Source: Cristatella mucedo (lineage: Eukaryota; Bryozoa; Phylactolaemata; Cristatellidae). Taken from it: DNA of 64,000 nt. Of the stretch, positions 35,298 through 47,290 are shown in pieces (positions within the stretch are counted from its first letter, which is position 1; every line of letters begins with the position of its first letter). Position numbers and translations under genes: made by a program. The stretch is taken from contig WPIO01000044.1 in NCBI GenBank assembly GCA_009760855.2, positions 1,807,393 to 1,871,392 of the forward strand, written 5' to 3'. The notes under the pieces are model-generated. The model did no database searches. It was not told the origin of the DNA and saw only the letters and a program-made list of their open reading frames with translations.

Positions 35298-36570
35298 GTA
35301 AGTATGTGCTATTTGACCCTTGAGTTTTATGTGATTAGGTTGTAATTCCAATTGTTCTCGCTAGTATGGCTGGCTATTTCCTTTGGCAGCTCAGACTCAT
35401 AACTGAGCAGCTGCATATGGAGCTCTGCCAGGTGGTGTGTTTCTGTTTTTTTTTCTGTTTACACTGCAATCTTGGAAAGCGTATTCATGCGCTTGGCATT
35501 TTGAGTAATATTTTTAGGCTTAGGTCCAAGACCAGTTACATTTAATGATGGGGAGGAGACAAATTCAAGAATAGACCTTTGGGAAAAAAATCTGATCTAC
35601 AAAATCTGTTGTACTTTTAGCAGAATTATATGTTGACTGAGATTTGGTGGACCTTAACATGCTTTTACTTGTATTCAATATATTTCTTAAATTTCTCGAG
35701 CATATTGGTTGTCTGGCACACTCTCCAAACCCATGCAGGTTTATTTTGTTAAACTATGTGGACCAGTACAGGAGCATAATTTTTTTAGAAATCTGCAATT
35801 CGAATATACGACTAAGATATGTAAACAAAAATCAGTGCATCCATGTTTATTTGTTCAGAGTATAAATGCTGACATCCTGGGATGAGCACAGCAGGTCGAA
35901 GTCAATAATGCTACAGCCCATAAATCCTGGCCAATGCCAGTAATCCTGTGTAGCTGATGCAAAACTAAGCAGCTCGTCTTTGACTGCTTAGTTCGACTGC
36001 CTCCATATCCAGCATCGAATGGATATTCTGTTAAGATCTCCAGTCTTGCTTATGGGGTCGCATCACTCGATAGCACCTGCCCTTACCAGAGGCAAGGCCC
36101 CAGGGTGGCAGGATGATCTGGGGGCGGAGCCTCCTTGTAAAGGGGGGCTGGGCCTGGCCCCCCAGCTCCTTCAGCAAGCAAAAATTGGCCGAAATGAGGT
36201 GGCAGCCTGGCCAAGCACCAAGGGGCCAGTCACATAGGCCATGGCCGCTGGCCACCCGACCAGATGCCAGACTCGGCTCCCACCTTCCAGGCCAGGGGGT
36301 GGCAGCTGCCACCACCTGGCTTTGCCTCTGGGCCTTACCTATCCGACTTTTGTGCCCCTCCAGTTTGCTCTTGTACCACCCACCCTTCATCGGCTGGTCA
36401 TCACAACATCCTTCACACTAAATAATAAATAATAATGGTATGGAGATCGAGCCTCAAGCTCTTATGCTATGTAATGATATGATGTTATGATAGCATGATA
36501 CTTGTTTGCTTGTGCATGCTTGATACCATCCGTGATACTGACACTTGGGCATTGAGTGTGCTTTAGCAAG
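35298..36570. other. intron 5, first part
   Basis: Mostly unique. 36080-36330 is GC-rich with repeated GGCC/CCTGGCC words but no domain in any frame. Confidence 0.4.
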
Positions 36571-36990
36571 TTACAAACTAGTAAAGCTACAGAAGCAGGC
36601 CCAGGCCATGACCCCGGTGCTGCCAAATCTCACTGTCTGCTGTAGGCAATTGTCATTGAAGTATTGATTGGAGCAACGTTGCATGATTGGTTCATGTGCA
36701 GTTACCGAAAATGGTGAATTTACTGTAATAGCACTGGTCAATCTTACCCCAGTCTTTTGTAGTCCAGTTCCAGCTCTTCCTCTAGCCCACTCCAAATTAG
36801 CCACATTATGCTTCGCGACCAGAAGTGCCTTCTTTGTTTTATTCCGAGCATGCATACATTGTTCATCTAATGGATGCCTGATCATATCCCTACCAGCTAC
36901 CTTCCCAGTAGTCACCTGCAGGTTTTGAGCTTGAACCCCCTTACAGGGGTGAAATAAGGCCCAAAGATCCACTCTTTATCAGTCCGTCCC
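36571..36990 (-). mobile_element. Tc1/mariner transposase relic, middle part
   Basis: The open frame 36972-36571 contains KKALLVAKHNVANLEWARGR (pre-catalytic helix of Tc1 transposases), FSVTAHEP, then NDNCLQQTVRFGSTGVMAWA (like the VKHGGGSVMVWG strand). The first catalytic Asp region reads AITVNSPFS, so the WTDES motif is lost. Confidence 0.75.
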
Positions 36991-37574
36991 AGCAGGTTTA
37001 CTTATATCAGGGCAGCTGGGTCTCTTTGCGTTATAGCTGATTGCGGTCGTAGCCATCTTCTTTATGTTGTACCTCACCGAATCTCAATCTCACCAGTTTG
37101 CAATTAATAGCAATTGCAATGTCGCCAAGCCCAGTTTAGCGAAAATTTCACATTTGGCCCAACGTCAAGACTGTCAACTATATGGTCTTAAGCATGCCGA
37201 TTGGGGATAGCATAAGCTCAAGAAATGAGCTTAGCCGGTTTACTATTGTCTTCATACTACTAGGCATGTCTAGGTACCTGCAAAACCATGAAATGCAGCC
37301 GTTTTTAAGGTTCTGCAAAACGGGAAAACCTCCACTTTGAATGAATTGTAATGGTCAACGATGTTTTCTCTCATTATTTTTCTGTTGCATTGGACTGGTT
37401 CATGAAACGCCTTTGTAAAAGGTGTTATGTTAATTTGACGCATTCTTTCTTTGTGCTTTAATCCAAGGATTCGCTTTGGAGTGCATACTACTCCTTTCAA
37501 AAAGGCGCGCCGAAGCTTGCCAGTGTTTTGCCTTCCAAATCGATATACCTAACAAAAAATATTCTGTTGACTGG
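36991..37574. other. intron 5, no recognisable feature
   Basis: Unique sequence. Confidence 0.35.
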
Positions 37575-38045
37575 CTAGTGTGGAAGTACTGACAGTACGT
37601 CAAATTCCGTCATTCATTAATAATGCAAACTCTGACTCCTGCAAATATCATTTCGGATTTTGAGAAATCCAGTCAGAATGCCTCTTCAACCATCTTTCCA
37701 GGAGCTCAGCTAGTTGGATACTTGTTTGATCTCTCACAGAATCTTTTGCGAAAGGTTCAAGACTTTAATATCGCAAGAGAATACTAGCGACGAAAGTCTG
37801 CAAATATACGTCGAAATTAATTTAGCTCTGAGCTTCTTTCCTGTAGTGGATGTCCCTAGTACTTTCGACGAGTTGGCCGATGACTGCCCTCTTCTAAAGG
37901 CACCATTGGTAAACTACTTTGAAGACATGTGCATTGGCAGACTGCTAAGGGCTCTCTTTGCAAATCCAAAGTATAATTTGCAGCTGGAACGTTTGAGGTC
38001 CCACGAACAACTGTGATACAGCTGCCATGTCCACAATAAATGTCG
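37575..38045 (+). mobile_element. MULE transposase relic, copy 1
   Basis: Two frames joined give the Mutator-like transposase pattern: DFEKSSQNAS, GAQLVGYLFDLSQNLLRKVQ, then FFPVVDVPSTFDELADDCP and NYFEDMCIGR, ending in a broken LWN-like region. This matches the QLVGCFFH..LWRKVQ and DELxxDCP..YFEDxYIGR blocks of MULE-type transposases in animals. A stop near 37786 and several gaps show decay. Ends about 145 bases before exon 6. Confidence 0.8.
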
Positions 38046-38100
38046 ATAAAGCATCCATGATGCATCGGCCGAGTGCCTGCAAACTCAGCTGTCCCCTACC

Positions 38101-38142
38101 ATTTTGATGGCCTACCAGCGTTGGCTGCTAGGCCATCGAAAT
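38101..38142. repeat. hairpin just upstream of exon 6
   Basis: 38101-38114 pairs with 38129-38142 at 13 of 14 positions around a 14-base loop. Its right arm ends 47 bases before the exon 6 acceptor. Confidence 0.8.
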
Positions 38143-38189
38143 GTGTGCCTTGCGGTGCCCTTTGTGGTACCACGTGCTGGCTGCTGTAG

Positions 38190-38410
38190 ATATGGCCTCG
38201 TTTGACTCAACGTGGCAGCAGAGAGACACCAGCGAGCGACCGACATCAGGCGTAGAGTCTACTTCGGTGATCAACGAAGAGAAGGGCGGCGGCAGCGACA
38301 GTGACGGAGACGAGCGCTATAGCTACGTTAAACCGTCGAAATACATCAAGATCGTTGTCGACCTTTCTCTAGAGGATTACCCAGCTTTGGATAGCAACGA
38401 AATGTTTGAG
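38190..38410 (+). CDS. GAREM: GAREM-like exon 6: acidic/tyrosine linker
   Basis: It enters in phase 1 at GCTGTAG|AT and ends in phase 0 at TTTGAG|GTGGGT. It encodes a Ser/Glu/Asp-rich stretch, then DERYSYVKPSKYIKIVVDL, then LEDYPALDSNEMFE. The clustered tyrosines in an acidic setting are candidate phosphotyrosine sites for SH2 adaptors, as in GAREM family linkers (inference). The polypyrimidine tract is poor, and a MULE transposase relic ends about 145 bases upstream. Phase agreement on both sides and higher GC support it. Confidence 0.75.
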
Positions 38411-38567
38411 GTGGGTGTCATTACTGTGCATTTACAAGGTGCTAGCTCTGATACTTAGCTATGCCTCGGGCTGCTTTTTTTGGCTCAATGAGAGTCAGGT
38501 CCGAAACTGTTGATCGCCAGATCCAGCCGACGTTCGGATGAAGCTGAGCAGGTATCCTGTGTGTATT

Positions 38568-38735
<168 letters not shown>

Positions 38736-39127
38736 ACACTGCAACAGAGGAAATTGCCTTAGCTCGGCAAAATAAACAGGATCGACTTTCTGAAATTCCC
38801 GAATTTGTAGTGGAACTCACCGGGCAACAGGCTAAACCATGAACCAGCTGTCCAGAACTCGGCTCTGGGAAAAATTCAGAGGCAGCAAATTTCGGGCCGC
38901 CAGGTCACAGTTGTTTTTCAGCTTCTAACCTGAATGTTTCCTGTCTTCTTTGGTATGCATTTGCCTTCACCTTTAGCAGCAATATCGTCTGCCCCGAGGA
39001 GCCTAGCTGAATAGTTAGGCAAGCGGAAAAATCACACTGATAAAAGCACCCAATGCCCACAGCTACTAACCCTAACAAATGCACCAATTACTATTATACC
39101 AAAAAGAAACAAATATAGCATTGTGAA

Positions 39128-39612
39128 GGTGGTGTGGAAGTACTTATAGTATACGTAGTTTCGTCGGACATTAATAATGGAAACTCTCAGGCAAATTTGG
39201 CAAGTATCAGGTTAGATTTTGAGAAAGCCAGTCAGAATGCCTGTTCGACCGGCATTCTTGAAGCACAGCTAGTTGGATGCTTCTTTGATCACGGATTGAA
39301 TCTTTGGCCAAAGGTTCAAGATTTCAATCGTGCAACACTATACCGTGATGACTAAAATCTGCAAATGCAAGTCAAAATCATTTTAGCTCTGAGCTTCGTT
39401 CCTGTAGCAGATGTTCCTGCTGCTTTATACGAGTTGGCCGATGAATGCCCTCCTAATGGCACCACTCATCAACAACGAGAAGACATACATCGGCAAACAG
39501 CTAATTGGTCGACATGAAAATCCAAGGTTTATTTTGCAGCCTTAAGATGTTTGGTGTCCCATGAATAACTGCAATACAGTTGCCATTTCCACAATTAACG
39601 TCTGAACACTGG
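39128..39612 (+). mobile_element. MULE transposase relic, copy 2
   Basis: Direct, diverged repeat of copy 1 over about 480 bases, 1.55 kb away. Reads DFEKASQNACST, QLVGCFFDHGLNLWPKVQDF, then (other frame) ADVPAALYELADECP. Both copies end with the GCTGCCAT/GTTGCCAT...TCCACAAT motif that also begins the array to the right. Confidence 0.8.
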
Positions 39613-39794
39613 TTTTGATTCAAAATTATGCATACCGGTGTTGTGAGTTTTACCCACCAAATTTCATGCAATTTCGGGTGTGCATTCTCATGCCCTGCCG
39701 GGGTACGGACATTTCCATCCCTGAACGTTACCCTTGGACCTTCCCCCCCCCGACATTTCCCCCTGGGGTAGGACATACCCGTATATGGCTTGGG

Positions 39795-39950
39795 TTTGTA
39801 GGGTTTAGAGTTTAGGGTTTAGAGTTACGGTTTTTAGGGTGTAAAATTTAGGTTTCAGGGTTTAGAGTTTTAGGTTTAGGGTTTAGTGTTTAGGGTTTAA
39901 GGTTTAATGTTTAAGGGAATTTAGGGTTTAGGTTTTGGTGTTTAGGACAG
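39795..39950 (+). repeat. TTTAGGG-like telomere-type tract
   Basis: Degenerate repeats of GGGTTTAG/AGGGTTTAGAGTT, about twenty units, with period varying 7-9. Confidence 0.85.
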
Positions 39951-40317
39951 GCTGCACCGCAGCTGCCTAAATCCACTCTTGCTGGTATTCCTTGCCTTAG
40001 TTAGTGCGTATTAGGGCGTAAACTATATCTCTTGAGGTCGAGGTATACTCGGTAGACCTCTTAGGCTCAGTGCTCATTTGCAGGAATATGCCGCACGCCG
40101 TAGCGTGCAGCTGCTTTGACGGCTACAAATGAGTGCCTGGCGGCATCGAGCTGGACCGAACTCCCGTGGGACCAAAGTGTATAGCTGCAACTGCACCTGC
40201 TCCAGCTGCTACAACTGCCACTGCAGCTTGCTTCATTAGAAACCATCCTTCCAATCCACCCATTCTTCTAATTATACTGAGTTGATTTTATTCTAATCGA
40301 GCCTTAACGTCGTTTGA
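39951..40317. other. interior of the inverted-repeat element
   Basis: Unique, non-coding. Confidence 0.35.
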
Positions 40318-40447
<130 letters not shown>

Positions 40448-40560
40448 GTTGTTATACATTCATCAACATAAGGGTAAAATGTCCAGGGGGATAATGTCCA
40501 AGGGTCCACCAGGGGGGAAATGTCGGGGGGGGGGGGACGTCCAGGGGGAAACGTCCCACA

Positions 40561-42062
40561 ACAACCTTGTCTTATAGCCTCAAATGGCCCAGGTCAGCCA
40601 GCCTAGTTACGCATTCGAATAGCGATACAACTTCAGTAACCGTATATTTGATTCCAAATAGAGAACAGTATGCAAAGTTGACCCACCTAATTTCAAAGGA
40701 CTTTCCTTGAGTCTACGTGAGACTTCTGATGGCCAGGCTCAAATAGCAGCCATAAGTGGCATGCTATGACATCCGAAGGCCTCCATGCAGCTGCCATTTC
40801 CACAATAAGCATTTCGCAGTTGCGGTTTTGATGCTAATTTATCGAAAACCGTTTTCCTTGTTTATCAACCAAATTTCATGGCATAGTGCATGGGCTTTCT
40901 CATGATATGGCCTCCGATGGCTGGGGCCACCGAGCCTCCCTTCATAATCCAACGGCAACGAAGCTGCCATTTCCACACTTGACCCGTGATGGCATACCAG
41001 GTAATGTGTTTCCATTTTACGACCTCGGTCCCGAACTGGTCGTTTCGAATCTTACGGTAGGTGGTCTTTTATTGCTTCTGCAAGCAGTGGTGATAGCCAT
41101 AAAGGCTTTTCTATTGCTATACAAAAGCGGCTGTTGAGTCGGCTAATATTTTTTATTTTAAGACTATGTTTTTGATGCCATATTACAATTAAAGTGTTTC
41201 GGGTTTACCTGCCTGATTTCATGACATTGGGTAGGCAGGTTCTAATGCCATGGCCTCCAATAGCCCGGACCGGCAGAGGCCATAGCAATATAATGATTAG
41301 TGCAATCACATAAAATTTTCGGGTAAATTTGAAACATTGTTTTTTGTTATAAGCAATAAAAACCGCAGTTATACGATGCCTATTGCTGGAATGTTAGTTG
41401 TATGGCAGTTTGAAAATGCTGAGCCATTTGAGGCTGTTGCATGAGAACTGGCATGGGCTATGTTATAAAAGTTGGTTGGTAAACTCCAAACACTGTTTGC
41501 TCTCACATCAAAACGAAATCGCTCAATGCTTAGTGTGGGAATTGCAGCAGTATCACACTTCGATTACATAGGCAGGATGTCTGGTTCACGCCATTGGAGG
41601 TAATAGCATGAGACTGCCCATCACTATGCCATACAATTTGGTTTTTTATATTGGAGAACTGTTTCCTAAGATGGAGAATCAAAACAGAAGTTCACGAACC
41701 TTTTTATGGAGCTGGCATTTTTATCGAAATTTTGAATTGAATGGCAGCCAGGGCCATTGGAAGTCATTAAATTAGAATGTTGATGCACAAATGCACAACA
41801 TTTTAAGAGTGAACCCGTACCATCATGTTCCCCGATATGCATTGAAACCAGAGGTGAGTGATGCTTTTTGTGTAAATGGCAGCTGTATTGCCGTTTGAAT
41901 CTGTAAGTATGCTGACTGACCCGGCCGTTTGAGGCCATAGCAGGAGAACGTACAAGCACAATGGGAGGAACTTTGGTGGTGAACCCGAAACATTATTCTG
42001 TATAATTTGGAATCGAAACCGCAGTGCTCTGACTTATTGTGGAAATGGCAGCTGTATCTCAG
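40561..42062 (+). repeat. degenerate tandem array next to the MULE relics
   Basis: Recurring words in the same order: GCAGCTGCCATTTCCACAAT or a similar block, ATCGAAAACC, TTTACC..CAAATTTCATG, CATGGGCTTTCTCATG, ATATGGCCTCCGATGG. They recur at about 40790, 41180, 41340, 41540, 41720 and 41890 with heavy divergence; the unit is roughly 150-200 bases. The first unit-like segment lies at 39583-39695, before the inserted element. Confidence 0.55.
40982..41160 (+). mobile_element. SINE-1 copy inside the array
   Basis: GACCTCGGTC..., B box GTTTCGAATCTTACGG, TAAAGGCTTTTCTATTGCTA, GCGGCTGTTGAGTCGGCTAA. Confidence 0.8.
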
Positions 42063-42064
42063 TG

Positions 42065-42145
42065 TGCAGCAATTGTTAAGTGCCTAGAAGGAGATTGAGT
42101 TCTCCGAGAGTGCTATAACAAATGTATTATTATTACTACTCTTAT
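42065..42145 (+). mobile_element. LINE-A 3' tail
   Basis: GTGCCTAGAAGGAGATTGAG, TTCTCCGAGAGTGCTATAAC and ATT repeats. Confidence 0.8.
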
Positions 42146-42526
42146 TACTGCAGTTCTTGGAACCTGAATGTTTGTGCTGGAAATATCAACCGCCAATAAG
42201 ATTACCTTCAAGGAATCATGCAAACCTGATCATCCAAATAAAAAATAGGAATCGTGCAAACCTGAGCATTCAATTAAAAAATAGGCCACAGGCTATAAAA
42301 TAATAGTAGGCTATAAACTCTTTCTGTATAACCATATGCCAGCTTTTAAATATGTAACTATAATGTGAAGTAGGTGATACTATTTATGTATTTTCTCTTA
42401 TACAATACTCTACCATGAATACCTATTCAAACCAGCACTCCTTGAAGTTATTATTTATATACTTTTGTCCTGTGTGCGTTGTCGAGTTACTGGTACATGC
42501 CCGATGCTGTAACAGTGACTTTGCAG
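42146..42526. other. end of intron 6
   Basis: AT-rich; a 30-base unit (AATCATGCAAACCTGA/AATCGTGCAAACCTGA..CAATTAAAAAATAGG) occurs twice at 42216-42285. Confidence 0.5.
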
Positions 42527-43181
42527 GTTGAGGGCTCTCGTGGCATTCTTTCGCTGATGCTGAGCTCGGCGTCACGACTGGCGAAAAGCAACCTGAGCGC
42601 AAAAGGTCTCTCTCCAGATATCTGCAGCTTCAGTGACAGCTATGGCGATATCAGTACTCTGGAGCCTATTTCGGCTGGGCCTCGGTCACTTGCTTTGCCT
42701 GGTCGACATCATGACAAGCCGTCAGGCGCCGGCTTCAGCAGTGGCAGTATAACTCTCAGCCCTGCTAGCAACTGCTGTGACCCCACAGCGCCAACTACTG
42801 GCAGAGGCCGCCGAGAGGAAGGCAGTTGGTCTGTCGGTCGTGCAGCAGCAGCAAGTGACAAGCCCCACAAGCCTCTGCCTGCGCTGCCTCTCTCCAAGCC
42901 GACCCAATTGCCCACTGTCAAAGCAGTGCCCGAAGCTATGGCCACGGTCCACTCACACTCTGGTGCCAGCCACGCTGAACTGGATCCACTGCCTGCTGCC
43001 AACAGCTCACATCACAGCAAGACCCCGCCACTGCTGGCTCCACGCTTGCGTCAACCTTCCAACAATGCTTCCAGCCCTTCCTCGCACCAGAGAAAGCCAA
43101 GCAGCTCCTCTAGCTCGACCAAGCAGCCATCGGGCAAATCGTTTGTGCCCGGTGGTACCATCAGGGCTTCCGGAAGCTCAG
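42527..43181 (+). CDS. GAREM: GAREM-like exon 7: Pro/Ser-rich linker
   Basis: The exon starts in phase 0 after GTGACTTTGCAG and ends in phase 1 at TCAG|GTAATG. It encodes 218 codons: VEGSRGILSLMLSSASRL, then a long disordered Pro/Ser/His-rich region. Proline motifs such as KPLPALPLSKP and KTPPLLAPRLRQP are candidate SH3 ligands (GRB2 binding is known for the family, inferred here). The open frame to the left (from 42479) is intron read-through. The paralogue on the other strand has an exon starting IEGLHGTIG with the same entry and exit phases. Confidence 0.87.
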
Positions 43182-43679
43182 GTAATGCATCTTAGCCCTG
43201 AATATCCGAGTTGCAATAGTTTTTTCCTTGGCCGATTCACTGGCGTTTTTTGGTTTTAGTGAAGACACTCCGTGGCGTGGCTCTCCCTGACAACTGTGTG
43301 GCAGTCTGGATTTGTTGGTCTGTCGCCTAGAGATTTGCTACCACTTTTGTCAGATGCTTTTTTCACTTCGTCCAGTGGTTGGCATCTACTCCCTTGGCCT
43401 CGAGTCTCATCTCTAAGCTTTTTGTTTTTCTTGCTGCCTCAGCCATTGCCATGCCTGTTGCTCGTATGCGCTCCGATCTGCCGATTTGCAATGCATGTAA
43501 CGTCGGCTATGTCGGACCTATGTCGGCTTTGTTGAGAAGGTGTATGTAAACCCAAACCTGATCTGTTTCTGTGAAATCTGTATCCCTAAATCCCGATTGA
43601 AGCATTGTCCTAACCATTCCACAATTCTTAGTAATTTTTAGCTACACTGTCCTCTCGACTGGAAGACTGCTGGCCAGGC
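43182..43679. other. start of intron 7
   Basis: No recognisable feature. Confidence 0.4.
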
Positions 43680-44025
43680 TTGTATATGTATTTCCGTCTG
43701 TACCTCTGCTAAGACTATGTGAATGTTGCACAGGAGAGTTTTGTATAGCGCACTCACATCCTAGGTGGCTTCAGTATTCATTCAGTAGCCAACAGACTTC
43801 CATCTCACACAACAAAGATAAAGTGAAAGGCATAGCTGAGTTAGGAGGACAGACGAAGAAATGAGTAGCATGAAAGTAGCTGCTCATGACGGCTGGAAGG
43901 AATGTGCTATAGACGGCAGCAGGAGAGTAGTTGTCGTTTCGTAAGAATTGTGGAAGTGAATTTAACAGCCTACGACCTGCAGTGTGAAAGTTTCTGTCAC
44001 CGACTGTTTTTGGCAGCATTGCACT
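43680..44025 (-). mobile_element. LINE-B 3' fragment
   Basis: TGTATTTCCGTCTGTACCTC at left; the - strand frame reads CLKTVGDR-like LPKTVGDRNFHTAGRRLLNS and LPQFLRND. Confidence 0.8.
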
Positions 44026-44189
44026 TTATGTTGTAGTAATGTATGCAGTAGTGTACTTGTCAGTGGAAGGTGCAGGCAGTGCCAAAGGAAATATGGCTTT
44101 GAACAATCTTCGGTGATTATCGTGCATCATCAGCAAGGCTGAAAACGTTGAAGCATCTTGTGCATGTCTATGAAGCACGGTAACAATCC

Positions 44190-44372
44190 GTGGTGAGCCG
44201 TGATGGCTCATTAGGTAAGGCAGTTGCTTTTCACGGCCTTGGTCGTGGGTTTGAATCCTGTGGTGGGCGATAATTTATTGCCACTGCAAGTGGTGGTTAT
44301 AGTCGTAAAGGCTCTTCTGTCGCTATACAACAGAGGCTGTTAAATCAGCTAGTATTTTATTTTTATTTTTTT
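44190..44372 (+). mobile_element. SINE-1 copy, near complete
   Basis: GTGAGCCGTGATGGCTCATT head, GGGTTTGAATCC B box, AAAGGCTCTTCTGTCGCTAT, GAGGCTGTTAAATCAGCTAG. The clearest copy on the + strand. Confidence 0.9.
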
Positions 44373-44674
44373 TAAACCAGCGGAATGTGAGCTGCGAAGG
44401 TGTGCTTGTTGCCAAAGACTGCCCATAGTGTGCACTCAGCGCCGGCGAGTGCCTTATCTCCATATGCTCCTTTGTTGTCCTGCTGGCTGAAGTCGAGGGA
44501 GTGCAGCTCAGCTGGACAAGCATGCTATTGCTGCATATTACCAGAGGCCAAACATCCGTGGTAGCTGCAATAACGGTGATTGCATGTGCCTTCTCTTTTC
44601 GTCGGCCACCTGATCTTTATTCAGATTTAAGAGCAGGAAGCGAATTAGGGCCGAACTTGGCCGGACGTCTGCCT

Positions 44675-45000
44675 AAGAGATGTGTGACAGTGAAATGCTA
44701 GACTGTGGAACTGACTGCCACAGTTCTTCGGCAACAAGATATTTTCTCCTGCTGCTAACTGTGATTATTCACACTTTCCAGCTGTTCCTAGCTGCTACTT
44801 CCATGCAACTCGTTTCCTCGACTTTCCTCCTGACTCAACTATGCGTTTTTTATTTATCTTGGTTGTGTGTGATTAAGTCTGTTGGCCACGGCATGTCTAT
44901 CGTAAGCTGCTTAGGCCTTGAGTGGGCTGTTGAAGAGTCTCCTTCGTAGCACCCACTTAATCGGTGTGGCTTTGTGGGGGTTACAATACATGTTAAGGTT
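44675..45000 (+). mobile_element. LINE-B relic, degraded
   Basis: TGCTAGACTGTGGAACTGAC, CTGTTCCTAGCTGCTACTTC, TCTGTTGGCCACGGCATG and CTCCTTCGTAGCACCCAC match the end of LINE-B in order. Confidence 0.7.
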
Positions 45001-45394
45001 TTTCGGCAGTCTGGAGGTGAGAGTATGGGGTGGTGACATTTGATCCTAACCGAGAACTTGCAAATTGATTAACTCAGCCATCAATACCTCTACGGTGCAC
45101 TTCCCTATTTTAGAGACTTCGTGCACTGACGGATACTGATCATGGTCTATTCTTAAGGGATTCTCGAAGATGACATTAGGTTCGGCATTGCCTGGCGGCT
45201 CTGCTGCTGATTCCCTAATGTGACATATTCAGTGGTCTGCAACCTACTGCACACAATCTTGGCAATATATTCTAAATTAACTTTGTGTTCTATGATAGCT
45301 TAAGTTATAAGGTCAAGTCTACCTAGTTTGAGCTATTCAACATTGACAATTTTTGAACGTGCAATGTATGTACCACAGCCATCTTTTACATTGG
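45001..45394. other. intron 7, no recognisable feature
   Basis: Unique sequence. Confidence 0.35.
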
Positions 45395-45500
45395 AGACTT
45401 TATAAAGTGCCCTAAAAGCCTTGGTGGCTCTTGATGAGCACCTATAGCCAACGGGCTTCATCCTGTTGAACCAAGGAGAATGTTAGCAGCATGGACGATT
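45395..45500 (-). mobile_element. LINE-B relic, degraded
   Basis: ATAAAGTGCCCTAAAAGCC, CTATAGCCAACGGGCTTCAT and AACCAAGGAGAATG resemble the - strand LINE-B 3' UTR. Confidence 0.5.
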
Positions 45501-45770
45501 CTGGAAGGCAGTCTAGGAAGCAAGTAGCTTTTCCGTGGTCCTGGGCTGGTACTTCCATGCCACTCACAGTCTAGGAAGCAAGTAGCTTTTCCGTGGTCCT
45601 GAGCTGGTACTTCCATGCCACTCACTACCTCAACTGCTCTCCTGACTCTGCTATGCTTCTCACTTTCTCTTTATTGCCTGAGCCGAAGTCTGTGGGCTAC
45701 CGAATGCATACCGAAAGCCGCGTAGGCTGTGAGTGCGCTATACAAAACTCTCCTTCGTAATACCCACATG
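45501..45770 (+). mobile_element. LINE-B 3' fragment with 58-bp duplication
   Basis: GTCCTGAGCTGGTACTTCCA through GCTATACAAAACTCTCCTTC to ACCCACATG, where it is cut and joins LINE-A. Bases 45509-45566 and 45567-45624 are tandem copies of 58 bp with one difference. Confidence 0.85.
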
Positions 45771-46527
45771 CTGCAAAGGGAAATGCAGTTGAATGGTAAG
45801 TAAAATCATGCTTGAAAAACAAACAAAATGAATAATATGGTTAGGGGTGACATGCACAGGGTTAGCATGCAAGTGTGATTAGTGGAAGCATACACAGTGT
45901 CAGCGCCCCTAAGCACAAAGGACGAATCACAGAAACCCACTAAAAGCTGTCATACATAGGTGCATTTTTAGTTTCCTTTAAATGTGGTCTAGTTAGGGGA
46001 TGTCATGACGCAAGTTTTGAGTGAGTTCCAGGATTTTGGACCATACGAACTAAATGCACAGTCTCCAAAGGATGTGAGGTGTGTACTGGAGATAGGTAAG
46101 CAGTTAGTTTCCAAAAAAGCTGGTGGTACGATGCTTGGCCTGGTGGGGGAGTAGATCTGATAGGTGGGCTGGAGCCACAGAATGAAGGGACCTAAAAGTG
46201 AATAGCAAAACCTCGAAGTCGATGCCTTTCTTGACTGGTAGCCAGCAGGTGCAGGTTGGCGAGTAGTGGTATGATATGGCGACTGCAAAGCTCACGACAG
46301 ACAAGCCTAGCTGCAGAGTTTTGCACCAGCAGTAAGCGCCTGATTGCACATGCATGTAGGCCAGCAAACAGTGAGTTACAGAAGTCAAGACCGAATGCCA
46401 CAAATGCATGGGCTAACTTAGACGTGGTATCCCTATTTAACCAAGCCCGAATTTTAGCAAGGTTATGCGACTGAAAGTAGGCAGACTTGATTGTGGAGCT
46501 GATGTGTTCGTCTAACGAAAGGTCTTC
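45771..46527 (-). mobile_element. LINE-A fragment, both ends truncated
   Basis: Starts at CTGCAAAGGGAAATGCAG, so the final about 70 bases of the family's 3' end are missing; it ends at GTCTAACGAAAGGTC. It encodes broken remnants of the C-terminal block. Confidence 0.85.
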
Positions 46528-47290
46528 GGATGCTTTAGACCGAGCTTTTGTATTTATCCTTTGGCTTTACTCCTTAGAAGCTGTCTCCCACAGTGGCTTG
46601 TAAAAAATTTAACTAGCTCTTTAGTTCTGTCTCGGCTTGATTATTGTAATTCCCTTTTGGCTGGGCTACCAAAGATAGCTATTATGCCACTACAGTGGAC
46701 TATGAATATGGCTGCAAGGCTGGTCTTCAAGTCCCAGCGGTTTGAGCACGTGTCACCTTTGCTGAAAGAGCTAGGATGGTTGCCGGTTCAGCAAAGGATA
46801 CAGAGCAAAGTTCTTACGCTGACCCACAAGGCCCGCCACGGCTTGGCTCCTTCGTACCTAGCTGAACTGCTGCATCAGTTTCAGCCTGTTCGCTCCCTCA
46901 GGTCCTGTGTGGACAATAAATTAGCTGTCCCATTCCTCTGCTTAAAGACAGTTGGCGACAGAAGCTTTAGCTCTGCAGGTCCTAGACTGTGGAACTCGCT
47001 TCCACAATTCTTACGCAACGACATCTACTCTCCAACTGCCGACTATGGCATATCTTTTTCAGCGGTCCTGAACTGCTACTTCTATGCTACTCACTACCTC
47101 AACTGCTCTCCTAACTCTGCTATGCTTCCATCTTTCTCTTTGTTGCGTGAGACGAAGTCTGTTGGCTACCGAATGCGTACCGAAAGCCGCCTAGGCTGTG
47201 AGTGCACTATACAAAACTCTCCTGCATAACACCCACATGGTCTTTATGACTTTGTGGAGTTACTGACCGAGATACATTACATTACCCCAT
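46528..47290 (+). mobile_element. LINE-B copy, open C-terminal frame
   Basis: Frame 46561-47229 (222 codons, clearly homologous from about 46570) reads SRLDYCNSLLAGLP, NMAARLVFKSQRFEHVSPL, LAPSYLAELLHQFQP, LWNSLPQFLRND, ending QNSPA. The 3' end GAGATACATTACATTAC follows. The frame is open but only the C-terminal part of the reverse transcriptase protein remains. Confidence 0.88.

Noticed and set aside
36080-36330. GC-rich segment as a coding exon or CpG island
   Set aside because: Few CpGs relative to GGCC/CCTGG words, frames on both strands open only by composition, no domain.
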